Source: Lepidostoma basale (taxonomy: Eukaryota > Arthropoda > Insecta > Trichoptera > Lepidostomatidae). Taken from it: a stretch of 64,000 bases of DNA. Both the position numbers and the translations under genes were made by a program. Below the pieces are notes generated by a model. It was not told the DNA's origin. It was given only the letters and a program-made list of their open reading frames with translations, and ran no database searches. The stretch's first letter is position 1. Each line of letters starts with the position of its first letter. Shown here one piece after another: positions 1-10,679 of this stretch. The DNA is taken from the NCBI GenBank assembly GCA_022606425.2, contig JAHDVF020001313.1, positions 1,178,001 through 1,242,000 of the forward strand, in the 5' to 3' direction.

Positions 1-1090
1 AGCATATTTTTTCCTGGGCTTCGCTTTAAAAATGATGCCGTTTTTTGATGCTTTGAGGTCTATATACCCCCTTTAGCCCTAGTAATTAGGGAATATTAAA
101 GCATATTTCAGGGTTTAGCGAATATTTAGGAAAATTTCAGGGTTCTCGGGCTGAGAGCAATTAAATGGAATATGTTTGTCCATATTGTACGTAGTCTCCT
201 TTTTGAACTTGTTACTGTTGTAGCAAGGAAAACTGGACATGGCGGAAAAGATATGCACCTGATATGAGACAGTGCAGCCTATATGTTGAAAACCGGATAC
301 TCTTTAAGGGTGTTTTAAATTGAAATGGTTTACCCCGGATGGTGCAAAGGGTTGCTAAAAAAATCTATGATTACATAATCTACATGAGAGAGAGGAAAGT
401 TGACATTGAGGAAGAACAAGTATAATTTAATGAGTAATGTTAGAGTCCTTGCCCGACGACAGACCACCGTAACCACACTCCTTTGATACATCAGAACACT
501 GCGACTCCAGTTCTATTATTCCTTGCACTACTTCAACTTCGTCTCTTTCATTTTCAGACCATGACCTATATTATTACCATCTGCCTTATCAATAATGACC
601 CTTTACCACCATTACCCCTTCCTAACTAGTCTCACGCAGGATGCTACCTTTTACCACAATTCCATCCTGGCACTGCTCATCTTCTCATTCCCTCTGGAAC
701 ATACTTTTTAAAAATATATAATCCCAACCCTAACTGGTCTTCCATTCCCTGATCTAGGGCTTGATCATAAACACAATACATTCACAAATATTTGGTCTTC
801 AAATATTCTGGTCAAAATTCTTTGGCATATAGAATGGAATAACACTCCTAGCGGCTTCTAACAATATGTTGGGCGACAGCCTTCGCATTGTGTTAATAAG
901 GTAGTTTGCTAAATGCCGAAAATCATTCTCCATAGATGGCGTTAGTGGGTCGGTTGTATAGGTTAATTCTTGAAAAAAATCACAAGTGCAACCAAATCTA
1001 CATAGATGGCTGACTGAAACTGCTACGTGAAGATAAATATGGATTTTGAAGTATATATACATCTTCCAAAAATTTGTCATGCATGATCAC
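1..1090. other. AT-rich DNA, no gene recognised
   Basis: No open frame here shows a recognisable domain, splice-flanked exon or repeat terminus. The only ORF of any length (minus strand, 799-1080) has no family resemblance I can see. Probably old repeat or intergenic DNA. Confidence 0.4.
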
Positions 1091-1100
1091 AAATAACAAA

Positions 1101-1237
1101 GGTGGAATGGGGAATGTTGTAATTACATAAAGCGTGCGCTTAACCCAACCAATGACAGGTCATAAGTCCTGTAAACACCTTGATCATCCATGTTCAGTTT
1201 CCAGTTTACGTCTTCGTCTCTATTGAGATACAATTAA
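1101..1237. repeat. Dispersed repeat, inverted partner at 12735-12872
   Basis: About 137 bp beginning GGTGGAATGGGGAATG and ending near AGATACAATT is present as a close reverse complement at 12735-12872. The motif TTGTATCTCAATAGAGACG at one end occurs a third time at 62012, next to a hammerhead-like motif. It is therefore probably the edge of a fold-back or Penelope-like element. No coding potential is seen. Confidence 0.7.
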
Positions 1238-1254
1238 AACTTGATCATAAACCC

Positions 1255-2375
1255 TAAATCCCCTTCGCTCTCTTTCGGAGGAGAACTCCGGGGCACACAT
1301 TTAGCCCCAGCGTAAAACAACTACAAAATCACATTTTCAACAATGTTTCCTACAGACGTAAGAGGAATAATCATTAGAGCTGAACCTCTGTAAGCTATAA
1401 GATTCAAATCAAAGCCCAATATCTCTCCTTCTCCATATGATATCTTTTAGGTAGCCCGCTACAATTGCTAACCAATAATAATCACGAAGTGGTCTGCCTG
1501 GGTTTTTGTGGTAGATTCTTGGTGGCCACTCCAGGGAGCGTGTGGTTCATCAATCATCCGTTATCCTCACATCGTCAATTTCGGTTCTTTGATCAAAATC
1601 AACTGCTGTACCCATTCAAAATCAACTGCTGTCCTTCTCCTATGTGTGAATGAAGTGCAAATAGCGATCTTCAACATTTAATTTTGCAATGCCCTCTTGT
1701 GGTAGGGAGGGAAAACTTTCTCAAATAAATCATCAGTGTATTTTTCACATTTTCTATCACTATAGGAGTATTACTATCATCGCAATCAAAACTTGTAATT
1801 AAAAATGTTAATAATTTAAAATTATAGTAATTTCACGATTTTCTAATGTTATTAATTTAGTTTTCTCTATATCTATTTTCACACAACTATTATGTATATA
1901 ATTCAAAGTAACAATAAAGAATGTTTGTTAAACCTCTTCAATTACGTTATTCAATTGTGTTATTTCAAAAATTACTAATTGTAAGTATATCAATATGTAC
2001 CAATAAATGTATCACTACTTGTATGACACGGAACACTCCATTGTGAATTGGTCATATAAATAAATTAAAATAATTATAAATTAATAAATTAAAAAAAGGT
2101 CATAAGGTCGTTTAACAGAGATTAAAAAAAGTTCCGAGATAAATAGCAGCTTTGTTTTCCATAAAACATATATTCCTACCTATTATATGTTCATATTTTA
2201 CGATTACAGTTTTTACTTATACTGATTACTTATACTGAAAATTCATAAGAAGGCTCTCTTTGATAGTATAGAATTCTGATAATTCTCTCTGTTGTCTGTA
2301 CTCGGGTATTATTTTCAGATATTGAATTGAATGTCACGTTCCTGTGACGAATACATTAAAATACAGAAGTCTCTC
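1255..2375. other. Intergenic DNA, no gene recognised
   Basis: A slightly GC-richer patch (1255-1660) is followed by very AT-rich sequence. The short plus-strand ORF at 1465-1653 has no recognised domain and no clear splice sites. I see no repeat termini. Confidence 0.35.
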
Positions 2376-2625
2376 AAATAACTTCTTCTTCTTTTTTCTT
2401 GTTGGAGGCCTATGTGGTCTGTTCTCCAGAGTATTGCTCCTCCTGTGACGTAGACACCCAGCTGTCCTTCCATCTTTTATGCCTATTTTATGCCTTTTAT
2501 CTTTTATGTCTTTTATGCCTAGATACTTGAAGGTCCTGACCTGTTCTATTGGTTGATTTTCTATAACCAGGTTACATGTTTTGGGTGTTTTGGAAAAGAT
2601 CATACATTTTGCTTTGTCATGTTGA
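2376..2625 (-). mobile_element. LINE fragment, family D
   Basis: On the minus strand this reads as the late part of a reverse transcriptase ORF (VRTFKYLGI, the usual 'FKYLG' block after the RT core), then frame-shifted remnants. Its 3' end abuts a GAAGAAG-type tail (plus-strand CTTCTTCTT). A minisatellite of about 10 bp (TTTTATGCCT) has expanded at 2478-2520. Related sequence occurs at 56355-56720 and 57113-57350. Confidence 0.65.
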
Positions 2626-3044
2626 CTGACCGAGTCTCAAATAACACAAATAATTATTCAAATTTTAATTATCGTGTGGTATTTTAAATCGTTCGATTAT
2701 ATTTCTTGTCCAGTTTACATCGTTATCATAATATTTCATGACTATACTGTTTATTTTAAACTTCGTCTAAAAAAACTTCTGTATCTAAATGGGAACAATT
2801 AAAATTGTAGAAATATTATAAAAATAAAGGTAGGACGAAAATGCTAACTGGCTGGCTAACATTTTAGCCCGCTATTCCGTGTTCTTTCTGGAGTGCTTTG
2901 TGACAACTAAGTGCCAGTACAAATTAAAATAAAAGTTTACAAAACAGCAGCGAAACCAACCATGCTCTATTCTATAATTTTAAAAATGACGCCATATTTA
3001 TAATTAATATGCTATTGATTGATTTTTTTGTACTTATCATTATG

Positions 3045-3235
3045 TAATATTCCACGTAAATTATTGAAAACGTCTGTTTTTTAAGATTTTTTGTGAATGA
3101 CATAATTTAATTTGCTTGCACCGAGGCATTCATGAGCACTTTTGAATACCTAAGCAAGGCAAAACACGCCGTTCCCATAAAATACAAGTTTAATAAAACT
3201 TCTCGAAAACAGAAGGTTTCATTAATATTAATTAA
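3045..3235. repeat. Fold-back repeat (AAAACGTCTGTTTT family)
   Basis: Imperfect inverted repeat with outer motif GAAAACGTCTGTTTT and inner motifs CAAGGCAAAACACGCC and CCCATAAAA. Related, better preserved copies lie at 12523-12673 and 13370-13512, with a partial one near 21465-21550. No ORF; probably a MITE-like or Penelope-derived element. Confidence 0.5.
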
Positions 3236-3804
3236 TTATTAAATAAGGAAATTTACATCATTGTTAAATAAACGATAAACAATAAAACAAACATTTTAAT
3301 GTTGTGTTTCATTTCAAGGTTATTTATAAGAAACATCGCCCTGGAACTTAAAACGATCGTCAAAAGTTTCTTTGCAACTGTACCTATTTCTTTTGGATTT
3401 TATATTTTAAAAAATGTTTAAAAAATATGCATTCAAGCGGTAAATTGAATTCTTCTGAGAGACAAAGCAACATGAAGCCAAATATATTGGAATCATCATG
3501 TTCTTGTGACCTGCGACGAATATGTCGGTATATTGGCGCCAAACTTTGGAAGGGGCAGAGCCGGCGGCATGACTTAATTGATAAAAAAAACATGACTCTA
3601 TTATCAAACCATACGAATGGCGGATGATAATTTGTGACAATTAAAATTAAATAAACGAAACGTACTCAATAAAATTTCCAAATATTTTTGAAAATTTTTC
3701 ATTTCAGGTAATAATAATAATAAAATTGGATAATTTGAGCGCCATTTTTATGAATTACTCATCTCAAGGGCGCTGTAGAAGATGCTCCGTTTTATCAACT
3801 AGAT

Positions 3805-4163
3805 AATAATAATAATAATAATAATAATGATAACAAAAATAATAAACATATTTATGAAGGCTGCACCTGACGAAGTCGATCAGCCCTTTTTGTCAGGAAA
3901 TTATAATTTGAAAAGGTGCGTTTTGAGTCTCGATCTAAACTCTGATTGATTCTCAATGCACTTAAGGTCTGCTGGAAGATTGTCCAGGCTGAAGGGCCGG
4001 CTACCGCGAAGGCTCGGTTGCCAAAGTTTGTGCTTGGACAGCGTTTTGGCACAGTCAATCTACCGATCGCAGAAGACTTAGCTGATCGCAATGTAGACTG
4101 TCTAGCATTCGGGTTCTTGTTGATGCAGAGTTCAGATATATAAGCTGGTGCCATTCCATGCAA
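3805..4163 (-). mobile_element. LINE 3' fragment, family H
   Basis: Minus-strand ORF of 103 residues containing NFGNRAFAVAGPSAW. This resembles the NFGDRAFxVAGPxAWNxLP block near the C-terminus of many insect non-LTR retrotransposon ORF2 proteins. It is followed at its 3' side (plus-strand left) by an (ATT)n/(AAT)n tail around 3805-3850. Other family H pieces are at 6008-6320, 10680-10769 plus 11396-11645, and 56120-56280. Confidence 0.7.
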
Positions 4164-4446
4164 CGCTTTATAGACCGTTCAGCAGAGCTTGTATTGTATC
4201 CTTTCTGGACATTTCAGCCAGTGGAGCTCCTTAAGATGCTGTGTTATGTGACAACTCTTTGGCACACCCCTTATCAGTCTTGCTGCTGCATTGAATGCAG
4301 ACTGGAGTTTATTTGTTTGCTGTTTGGGGATGTTGGTGTAGACACCATTGCAGTAATCTAGTCGGGTAACGAATAAGGAATTGATTAATGTTTTAAAACT
4401 GTCAATGGGAATATTTCTTTTTATGGATCTTAATTGCCTTAGATAA

Positions 4447-5234
4447 ATAGAAACTAACTAACTAACTAACTTACCATCACGCCGTCTCCCCGGAGGGGTA
4501 GGCAGAAAGAATGGAACGCCACACTGTTCTGTCCTGACATACGCCTCTCGCTTCCTCTACATTCATACATCTTGTCATGCACGCACGTCGATTTTTCCGA
4601 CTCCTCACGTGACCGACATTCAATATTTGATTGATTTGATCGTGCCACGTTTTCCTCGGCCTTCCTCTATTTCTAGCTCCGTTCACGCCGTTTACATATA
4701 CCTTCTTTACCATTCTGTCTTCACTCATTCTTTCCATGTGTCCAAACCATCTTAATGACCCTTTCCTTATTTTGTTCATAACACTTTCATTCGCACCACA
4801 TTCACTTCTTATACTTGCATTTGTCACTCTATCATATACAGATTTGCCACACATTCGTCTTAGAGATCTCATTTCTACTGCATTTATTCTACTTTCATCC
4901 TTCTTTTGCCAGTTCCATGCTTCACTTCCATACATAAGGGTCGGCACAAGAACACCATTGTGCACTGCCATCTTAGCTTTTTTGGATAGGCTTTTGTTTG
5001 CGATGACAACTTTAAGTGCACCATTTATTCTGTTGCCTGCCCCAACCCTTCTTTCAATATCCTTCTCCACCCTCCCATCCTTTGTAAACATACTTCCTAA
5101 ATAAACAAATTCATCCACTTGTTCCAGATTTTCACCGTTTACACTAATGTTGCACACTGTCATGCTTCCTTCTTTTTCGAAAATCATTACCTTAGACTTA
5201 TTCACATTCATCATCAAATCGTATCGCTTGCATA
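4447..5234 (-). mobile_element. LINE 3' fragment, family A (largest ORF remnant)
   Basis: Minus-strand open frame of 287 residues, the C-terminal part of a non-LTR retrotransposon reverse transcriptase protein. In order it has FVYLGSMFT, VPTLMYGSEAWNWQKKDE, LRRMCG, LRWFGHMERM, GRPRKTWHDQI and a final WRSILSAYPSGE. The endonuclease and RT catalytic core are missing, so it is a dead 5'-truncated copy. The 3' end is the family-A terminus (plus-strand CCATCACGCCG) followed by a (TTAG)n tail (plus-strand CTAACTAACTAAC, near 4456-4472). The upstream part of the frame runs into a local minisatellite. Confidence 0.85.
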
Positions 5235-5385
5235 CCTCATACATCCTAGACACCATACATACCTCATACATCCTTGCATACCTCCATACATCCTTGCATA
5301 CCATCCTTGCATACCTCATACATCCTTGCATCGCTTGCATACCTCATACATCCTAGACACCATCCTAGACACCATAAATTCATAA
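5218..5385. repeat. Minisatellite grown from LINE coding sequence
   Basis: Irregular tandem copies of TTGCATACCTCATACATCC and shorter derivatives, directly at the 5' breakpoint of the family-A fragment. On the minus strand the unit translates to RMYEVCK, which occurs once in the LINE protein just before YDLMMN. The array therefore arose by local duplication of coding sequence. Confidence 0.75.
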
Positions 5386-5562
5386 GATCATAGATTTTAA
5401 ATTTTTTAACCTGCATTGTTCATTTATGCAATTGTTTATTAAATAATCTCTATTACATATAATGTAACACGTTAGTATTAATTAGTATTGTATAATACGT
5501 TATTTATTTTAATGTGTGGTAAACAGCATTGAACTTTTGAATAATTTTTTTGAAATATTGTA

Positions 5563-5749
5563 TTTTCACAACACTTTTTTGCACTTTTCACAAACATGTT
5601 TCGAGGCACAAACTTCCCTTCTTCATTGTATGAATTTTAAAATAAAAATTCAAACTATACATAGGTTAAAATTCATAGACTGAAGAAGGGAAGTTAGTGT
5701 CCCGAAACATGTTTGTGAAAAGTGCAAAAAAATGTTGTGAAAATACAAT
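5563..5749. repeat. Palindromic element with hammerhead-like arms (P1)
   Basis: Near-perfect inverted repeat whose arms run from TGTATTTTCACAACA to TGTTGTGAAAATACA, with an AT-rich centre. Each arm carries GAAGAAGGGAAGTT followed by CGAAACATGTTTGTG. Read towards the element ends, this is the boxes of a type I hammerhead (see 5676-5717). No ORF. Confidence 0.75.
5676..5717 (+). ncRNA. Candidate hammerhead ribozyme, decayed, in P1
   Basis: CTGAAGA at 5680-5686 (fits CUGANGA), one extra A, a GGGA/TCCC stem with an 8-nt loop (5688-5703), GAAA at 5704-5707, then CATGTT; cleavage would follow GUU at 5713. In the opposite arm (minus, about 5589-5630) the first box has changed to ATGAAGA, but helix I is a clean UACA/UGUG pairing of four. 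Neither arm is complete, but together they imply an intact ancestor. Confidence 0.4.
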
Positions 5750-6007
5750 GTTTCTTTAAATCAAAATGTCAAATACAAAAATCTGGATGATTAACTGCTA
5801 TTATAATATTTCAGCATATTTTAGGGATTATATTAAAAATAAAAGTTCTCTCATTTAAAATAATTATAACGTTTATTTTATAACCTTTTAATAAACTGTA
5901 TTTTAAATAATATGAAGATATTTAAGTTTTGATAAAATAAAATTGTTTTAATGCAAGCTTATGATAAGTAGCCCTTGATTAAAGAAAAGCGTTAAAGATT
6001 AAAGCGT

Positions 6008-6320
6008 TGCCCTAGTAAAAATTTCGGGGATCGAGCGTTTGCGGTAAACAGTCCATCAGCTTGGAACAATCTTCCTTCACACCTCAGATGCATAAATGAT
6101 CCGACAGACTTCAGATCTAAGCAGAAACCCCATATTTTTCATATTTCATACCCAATTTAAAACTTGCATATTTTGTTCTATCATACTTTCTAATCGATCG
6201 CGAATGTCAATCAGATGCAGCGTTCACATTTAGATTTAAAACACGCCTTAATGCGCCCTTGAGGTGATTACATCACAAAAACGGTGATTTAAAAGTTAGC
6301 ATATTATTATTATTATTATT
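6008..6320 (+). mobile_element. LINE 3' fragment, family H
   Basis: Starts GCCCTAGTAAAAATTTCGGG and encodes, with frameshifts, the FGDRAF...WNNLP block. It then runs through the shared 3' UTR (TTAATGCGCCCTTGAGGTG, CAAAAACGGTGATTT) to a (TTA)n tail at 6302-6320. Same family as 3805-4163 and 10680-11645. Confidence 0.7.
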
Positions 6321-6324
6321 AAGG

Positions 6325-6511
6325 GAGCGAGACCGAGGAAAACGTGGCACGATCAACTATTGAATGTCGGTTACGTGAAGAGCCGGAGAAATCGACGTGC
6401 GTGCATGACATGATGTATGAATGTTGAGGAATGACAGGAAAGAACAGCGTGGGGTCCATTATTTTGCCTACCCCTTCGGAGAAACGGCGTGATGGTAAGT
6501 TAGTTGGTTTT
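6325..6511 (+). mobile_element. LINE 3' fragment, family A
   Basis: Short 5'-truncated copy encoding remnants of GRPRKTWHDQ and NRRACM. It ends ACGGCGTGATGG and then a TAAGTTAGTTGG tail. It sits directly after the (TTA)n tail of the family-H copy. Confidence 0.75.
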
Positions 6512-6559
6512 TATTTTGGAAGTTTGTACCCAAGGTTATAATAAGTAATAATCTAAAAA

Positions 6560-7041
6560 AAACTAACTAACTAACCATCACGCCGTCTCCCCGAAAGAGT
6601 AGGCAGAAATAATGGACTGTCACATTTTAACCGATGTGGCACTCCATCCTTCTCTTTTCGCCCCGCGGGAGACGCGGTTGATGGGTTGCGAACCTCATCG
6701 CCACCAATAGGCATCTCCCACGCACACTTCGATCTCCAACATCCACAAAATAAATCTAAAACAAATCATATAAAATACAATGATATAAAATAAAATAAAA
6801 TAACAAAGTAAAAATATATTAACACATATAATGTTCATTTTAGATGGTGCACTTGTTGACATGGACGATCCGGACTTTGTTTATGTTACTCGCATCCACC
6901 GTTTTTTTTTAAATTAGCTGCAATTAGGTACTTAAAGCAATCAAACACCACCAAGAACTTAAAAATAATATTGAAGAAATTGGAAGAAATGAAAAATTTA
7001 TTTTTACACCTGTCAAAATTCTTTATATAAACGAAAAAACT
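6560..7041 (-). mobile_element. Non-autonomous element using the family-A 3' end
   Basis: The plus-strand left end is a (CTAA)n tail and CCATCACGCCGTC, the family-A LINE terminus. The body is different: a GC-rich block (CGCCCCGCGGGAGACGCGG, ATCGCCACCAATAGGC) and an AT-rich remainder that stops at CGAAAAAACTT. Copies lie at 53612-54233 (same strand, same outer end) and 56955-57112 (opposite strand). No ORF. It looks like a SINE or deletion derivative mobilised by the family-A machinery. Confidence 0.65.
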
Positions 7042-7941
7042 TGTATAATTTTAACGTCAAAACCACACAAATGTATTACGTGTCACAATTAACTATTATT
7101 AAGTGCAGCAACAATCGAATTGGCCAAAACAGTTCACTTTTACACGAAATATCTCCAAATTTACTGGAGCACCACATGAACCAAACCAAATTTTCAAAAT
7201 CAGAACCAGTATAATAATCTAATAATCTAATAATCAGTAATAATCTACCTCCCTCATAAAAGTTTATTGTTATCCTAGTGTAATATACTCACGCTATTTA
7301 GGTACTGTCACGTGCAGTTTGGTTGTGTTGATTCACAAACCGAAGAGCTATTGCTTATGTGTTAGTATGGTACTCTTTCTTGAAATCTGATTGGTTGCCG
7401 GGTCAAATGCGTCAAACATACTAGGTGATTCGAAATATACTCGTTTTGCAGAAGTGTTTTTAAAACAATATTTTTATTATTGATTAATCGCAAATTTACC
7501 ATGTCGAAATTATTAAAAGGAAAGCCACTTTCGGGTCAGTTTAAATATATAATAACCTAATATAATATATTATAGAAAGAAATTTTATAAAAACTAGTAA
7601 TTATATCCTAGAGATAAACTTCTGCAAGGATCAATTATTGTAATTGGAACCAATAAAAGAAAAAAAAGTTTCATTGTTAATATTAGTCTCACCATTAGTC
7701 GCTTTTCTAAGGAAAAATCAATAAACAAATTATATTTTTAATGAAGTTAATTTCTATAATCATTACAATTAAGCCGATAGCATTTTTGTTAATTAAATAA
7801 TAATAAAAATAACATGTTGATTTATTTCAAATGTTTGAATTGATTGAAACATTTTTTGGTTTTCGAATCATCAGAAAGTAAAATAAAAATGGCATCTAGA
7901 TTTTTTGTTAACGCACTGTCACTCATACTATTGCAAACGAT

Positions 7942-8160
7942 CTCCCTGTAGTGAACGGACTCTACCTATCCCTCTGGCGACCCTGCCCGGAAGATATAAA
8001 TTGGTCCCTGGTGCATAGCGCGGTAGTGGCTGCTGACAGCTTTAGGAAAGAGATTTCGACTCCCGCTAATGTTATCATCTTCTTTGCGAATACCGCTCTA
8101 TCTGAAGTGGACTACTCTTTCGCATTTTATTTACTAGAACACGACTTTTATGGAGAGTAG
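7942..8160 (+). other. Exon-like open frame of unknown origin
   Basis: A frame with balanced base composition, unlike its AT-rich surroundings, follows a possible splice acceptor (CTCCCTGTAG) and ends at a stop at 8158-8160. The peptide reads NGLYLSLWRPCPEDINW ... FYLLEHDFYGE. I do not recognise it. It could be a terminal exon, a processed fragment or part of a transposon. No upstream exon was identified. Confidence 0.2.
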
Positions 8161-8502
8161 CAAAAAAAAACTGCTTCCAAATTAACGCAGATTTTAAGCA
8201 GGCGTGGGAAGAATTATAAACTCAATTATGTAGCAACTTATAGGCGTGTCCAGTATCTAACCGTTGGTGTTTATTGGTTAGATCATTTTGTTGTTTACAC
8301 CCACAACTCATAGCAAATAGTTATTTTCATAATATTTTACAAGGCAACATTTTGCTCTTATTGTGTGCCTCTATACAGTGACTGAAATCAAATGTGTCTT
8401 ATTCTGTTACTTAAAATAATGTGTATTTTGTGTTATTGTAAGAAACGAAATTTAATAAGATAATAGGAAATATAGAGTATATATAAGATAATAGGAAATA
8501 TA

Positions 8503-8853
8503 GGAATGTAGAGCGAAAGAAGGTATTATGAACAAAATTATGAAAGGTTCGCTGCGTTGGTTCGGACATATGGAGCGCATGGGTGAAGAAAGAATGGTTA
8601 AAAAAGTATACGTTAACAATGTAAATGGAGTAAGTAGTGGAGGTAGACCGAGGAAAACATGGCATGACCAAATCAATCAAATATTAAAAGTTGGTCATGT
8701 CAGAAGCCGGAAGAATCGACGTGCGTGTATGACTCGATGTATGAATGTGGAGGAAGCTAGAGAGGTGTGCCAGGATAGAGTAATGTGGCGGTCCATTCTC
8801 TCTGCCTACCCCTGCGGGGAAACGGCGTGATGGTTTGATGTTGTTGTTGTTGT
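8503..8853 (+). mobile_element. LINE 3' fragment, family A, with (TTG)n tail
   Basis: Open frame of 100 residues (LRWFGHMERMGEERMVKKVY, GRPRKTWHDQINQ, NRRACMTRCMNVEEA, WRSILSAYPCGE) ending GGCGTGATGG and a TTG repeat. It is flanked by the 12-bp target duplication ATAGGAAATATA at 8491-8502 and 8854-8865. It is close in sequence to the copy at 45916-46564 and so belongs to the same young subgroup. Confidence 0.85.
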
Positions 8854-8865
8854 ATAGGAAATATA

Positions 8866-9341
8866 TGGAAGTGAAGCTTGGAGCTGGAAAAAGAAGGATG
8901 AAAGCAGGATGAATGCCGTAGAAATGAGATCACTAAGAAGAATGTGCGGGAAAACGTTGTATGATAGAATACCGAACGATAAAATAAGAAAGAAATGTAA
9001 GGCAGATGACTGCATTATGGATAAAATAAAAAAAAGGATCCCTGAGATGGTTTGGACATATTGGACGAATGGATGAGAGTAGAATGGTTAGAAAGTTGTA
9101 CACAAGCAGCGTGAGTGGAAAATGAAGCTGAGGACGACCAAGGAAAACATGGCACGACCAAATTAATCAATTATTAAAACGCGGTCACATTCGAAGTCGG
9201 AATAATCGACTTGCGTGCATGGTACGATGTATGAATGTATAGGAATTCCGAGAGGTATGCCAGGACAGAGCATTGTGGCGATCCATCCTCACTGCCTACC
9301 CATCCGGGGAAATGGCGTGATGGTTAGTTAGTTAGTTAGTT
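8866..9341 (+). mobile_element. LINE 3' fragment, family A, with (TTAG)n tail
   Basis: A different, more decayed family-A copy (YGSEAWSWKKKDESR region, frameshifted) ending GGCGTGATGG and (TTAG)n. The same target word, ATAGGAAATAT, recurs at 9342-9352. The two neighbouring copies therefore share one duplicated target site. Confidence 0.8.
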
Positions 9342-9634
9342 ATAGGAAATATCTCAATGCAACTATAATATTAAGGCTGAACAATTTCATTGATTTGTTT
9401 ATCTGGTAATTTATTTTAAAAGTGCGCTGATTTTTTGTCAAATTAATTACCCTAAAGGTGGGAAAGGAAAATACTGACTCAATAGTGCAGTTTTCTATTG
9501 TTTATTAAATCTAACGTCGCTATCTTATTGTTATATTTTTATTATTATTAACCGTTCTTTATATCATTACAGCGCAAGCCAAATCGATGTAAAGGGTATT
9601 AATTATTCTTCAATGAACCATAAAAATATTACTC

Positions 9635-9677
9635 TTTTTCGCTAGTTTCAATCCCTTGGATTGAAACTAGCGAAAAA
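9635..9677. repeat. Perfect 20-bp hairpin
   Basis: TTTTTCGCTAGTTTCAATCC and its exact reverse complement are separated by 3 nt. No flanking element or gene explains it. Confidence 0.9.
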
Positions 9678-10129
9678 TAATAATGTTAGTAGTATATTTT
9701 GTACTGCGTACCCCATTTTAAATTGCTTCAATATAATGTTCGAAAGTGTGAGCTTTTCCGATGCCAACGATCGAGAAATTTGAATTTCGAAAGGAAATAT
9801 TCAAAATAATATTAACCACGTGAGGCGCGCATTGCTGTTGGCATTTAATGTTTAGGATGACACCGGTGCAAGCAGCTGCCATATTTTTTTTGTAAGCATA
9901 AAATATCTTTTAGTCGGATGTTCATATCAAACAAACTACACGCCTACGGGGTATAGCAATGGAACAAGCGTATACTTTTATATTTAATGTTTTATATATT
10001 GATATTATATTTATCTGCTGCGAGATATCGGACGCTATCGAAAATATAAAATACAACTTGATTACTATTTGATATGATAATGCTGGACAGTCAAGGCGTT
10101 ACATGGAATGGCACCGAGTTATATATACA

Positions 10130-10612
10130 AACTCTTTATAACGGACAGCCTCTCTCTCTCTCTCTCTGATCCTGGGACTTCTCTTCCATTCTTCCCTGTC
10201 TTGTGCGGCTCTTTTGAAATCTGCATATGATGAGCAGCGCACGTCCACCAACAGGTTCTCTAGGTACTCTCGGCGTGGGCGTCCCCTAGAGTTTGTCCCC
10301 TTGGTCACACCCTCCATTATGGCATGCAAGAGGCCCTCTTGTCGTATTACATGGCCGATCCATCTTGCACTCCTTTCGGACAAGGTCTTGAGCAGGTGCC
10401 TTCCTCCTTCGATTCTTTGTGATGAGGTCTCTCCAGAAAATTTCTAATAGTCTTCTATAGGACCACATCTCAAAAGCCTCTAGTCTCCGTTTATCTCTTT
10501 CGGATAGGCACCATGTCTCGCAGCCGTACATCAAGATACTCCATACATAGGTCATGATGAGGAGTATTCTCAGTTTTAGGTCTATATTATTAGATTGTAT
10601 TATTTTCAATTA
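10130..10612 (-). mobile_element. LINE fragment, family E
   Basis: Minus-strand frames, with at least one frameshift, encode MTYVWSILMYGCETWCLSE, LEAFEMWSYRRLL, then ARWIGHVIR and GRPRREYLENL. These are the post-RT blocks of a non-LTR retrotransposon. The 3' side ends in a (GA)n tail (plus-strand CTCTCTCTCT near 10150). Confidence 0.75.
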
Positions 10613-10679
10613 CAGCCTAAAATCAAGAAAATCGGCACCTCGCTGGGTGAATTCCTTTGCAATAGGTAAGTTAGTTGAG

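Noticed and set aside
4477..5340. 287-residue minus-strand frame as a host gene
   Set aside because: It is the C-terminus of a non-LTR retrotransposon protein repeated many times in the window, followed by a LINE tail.
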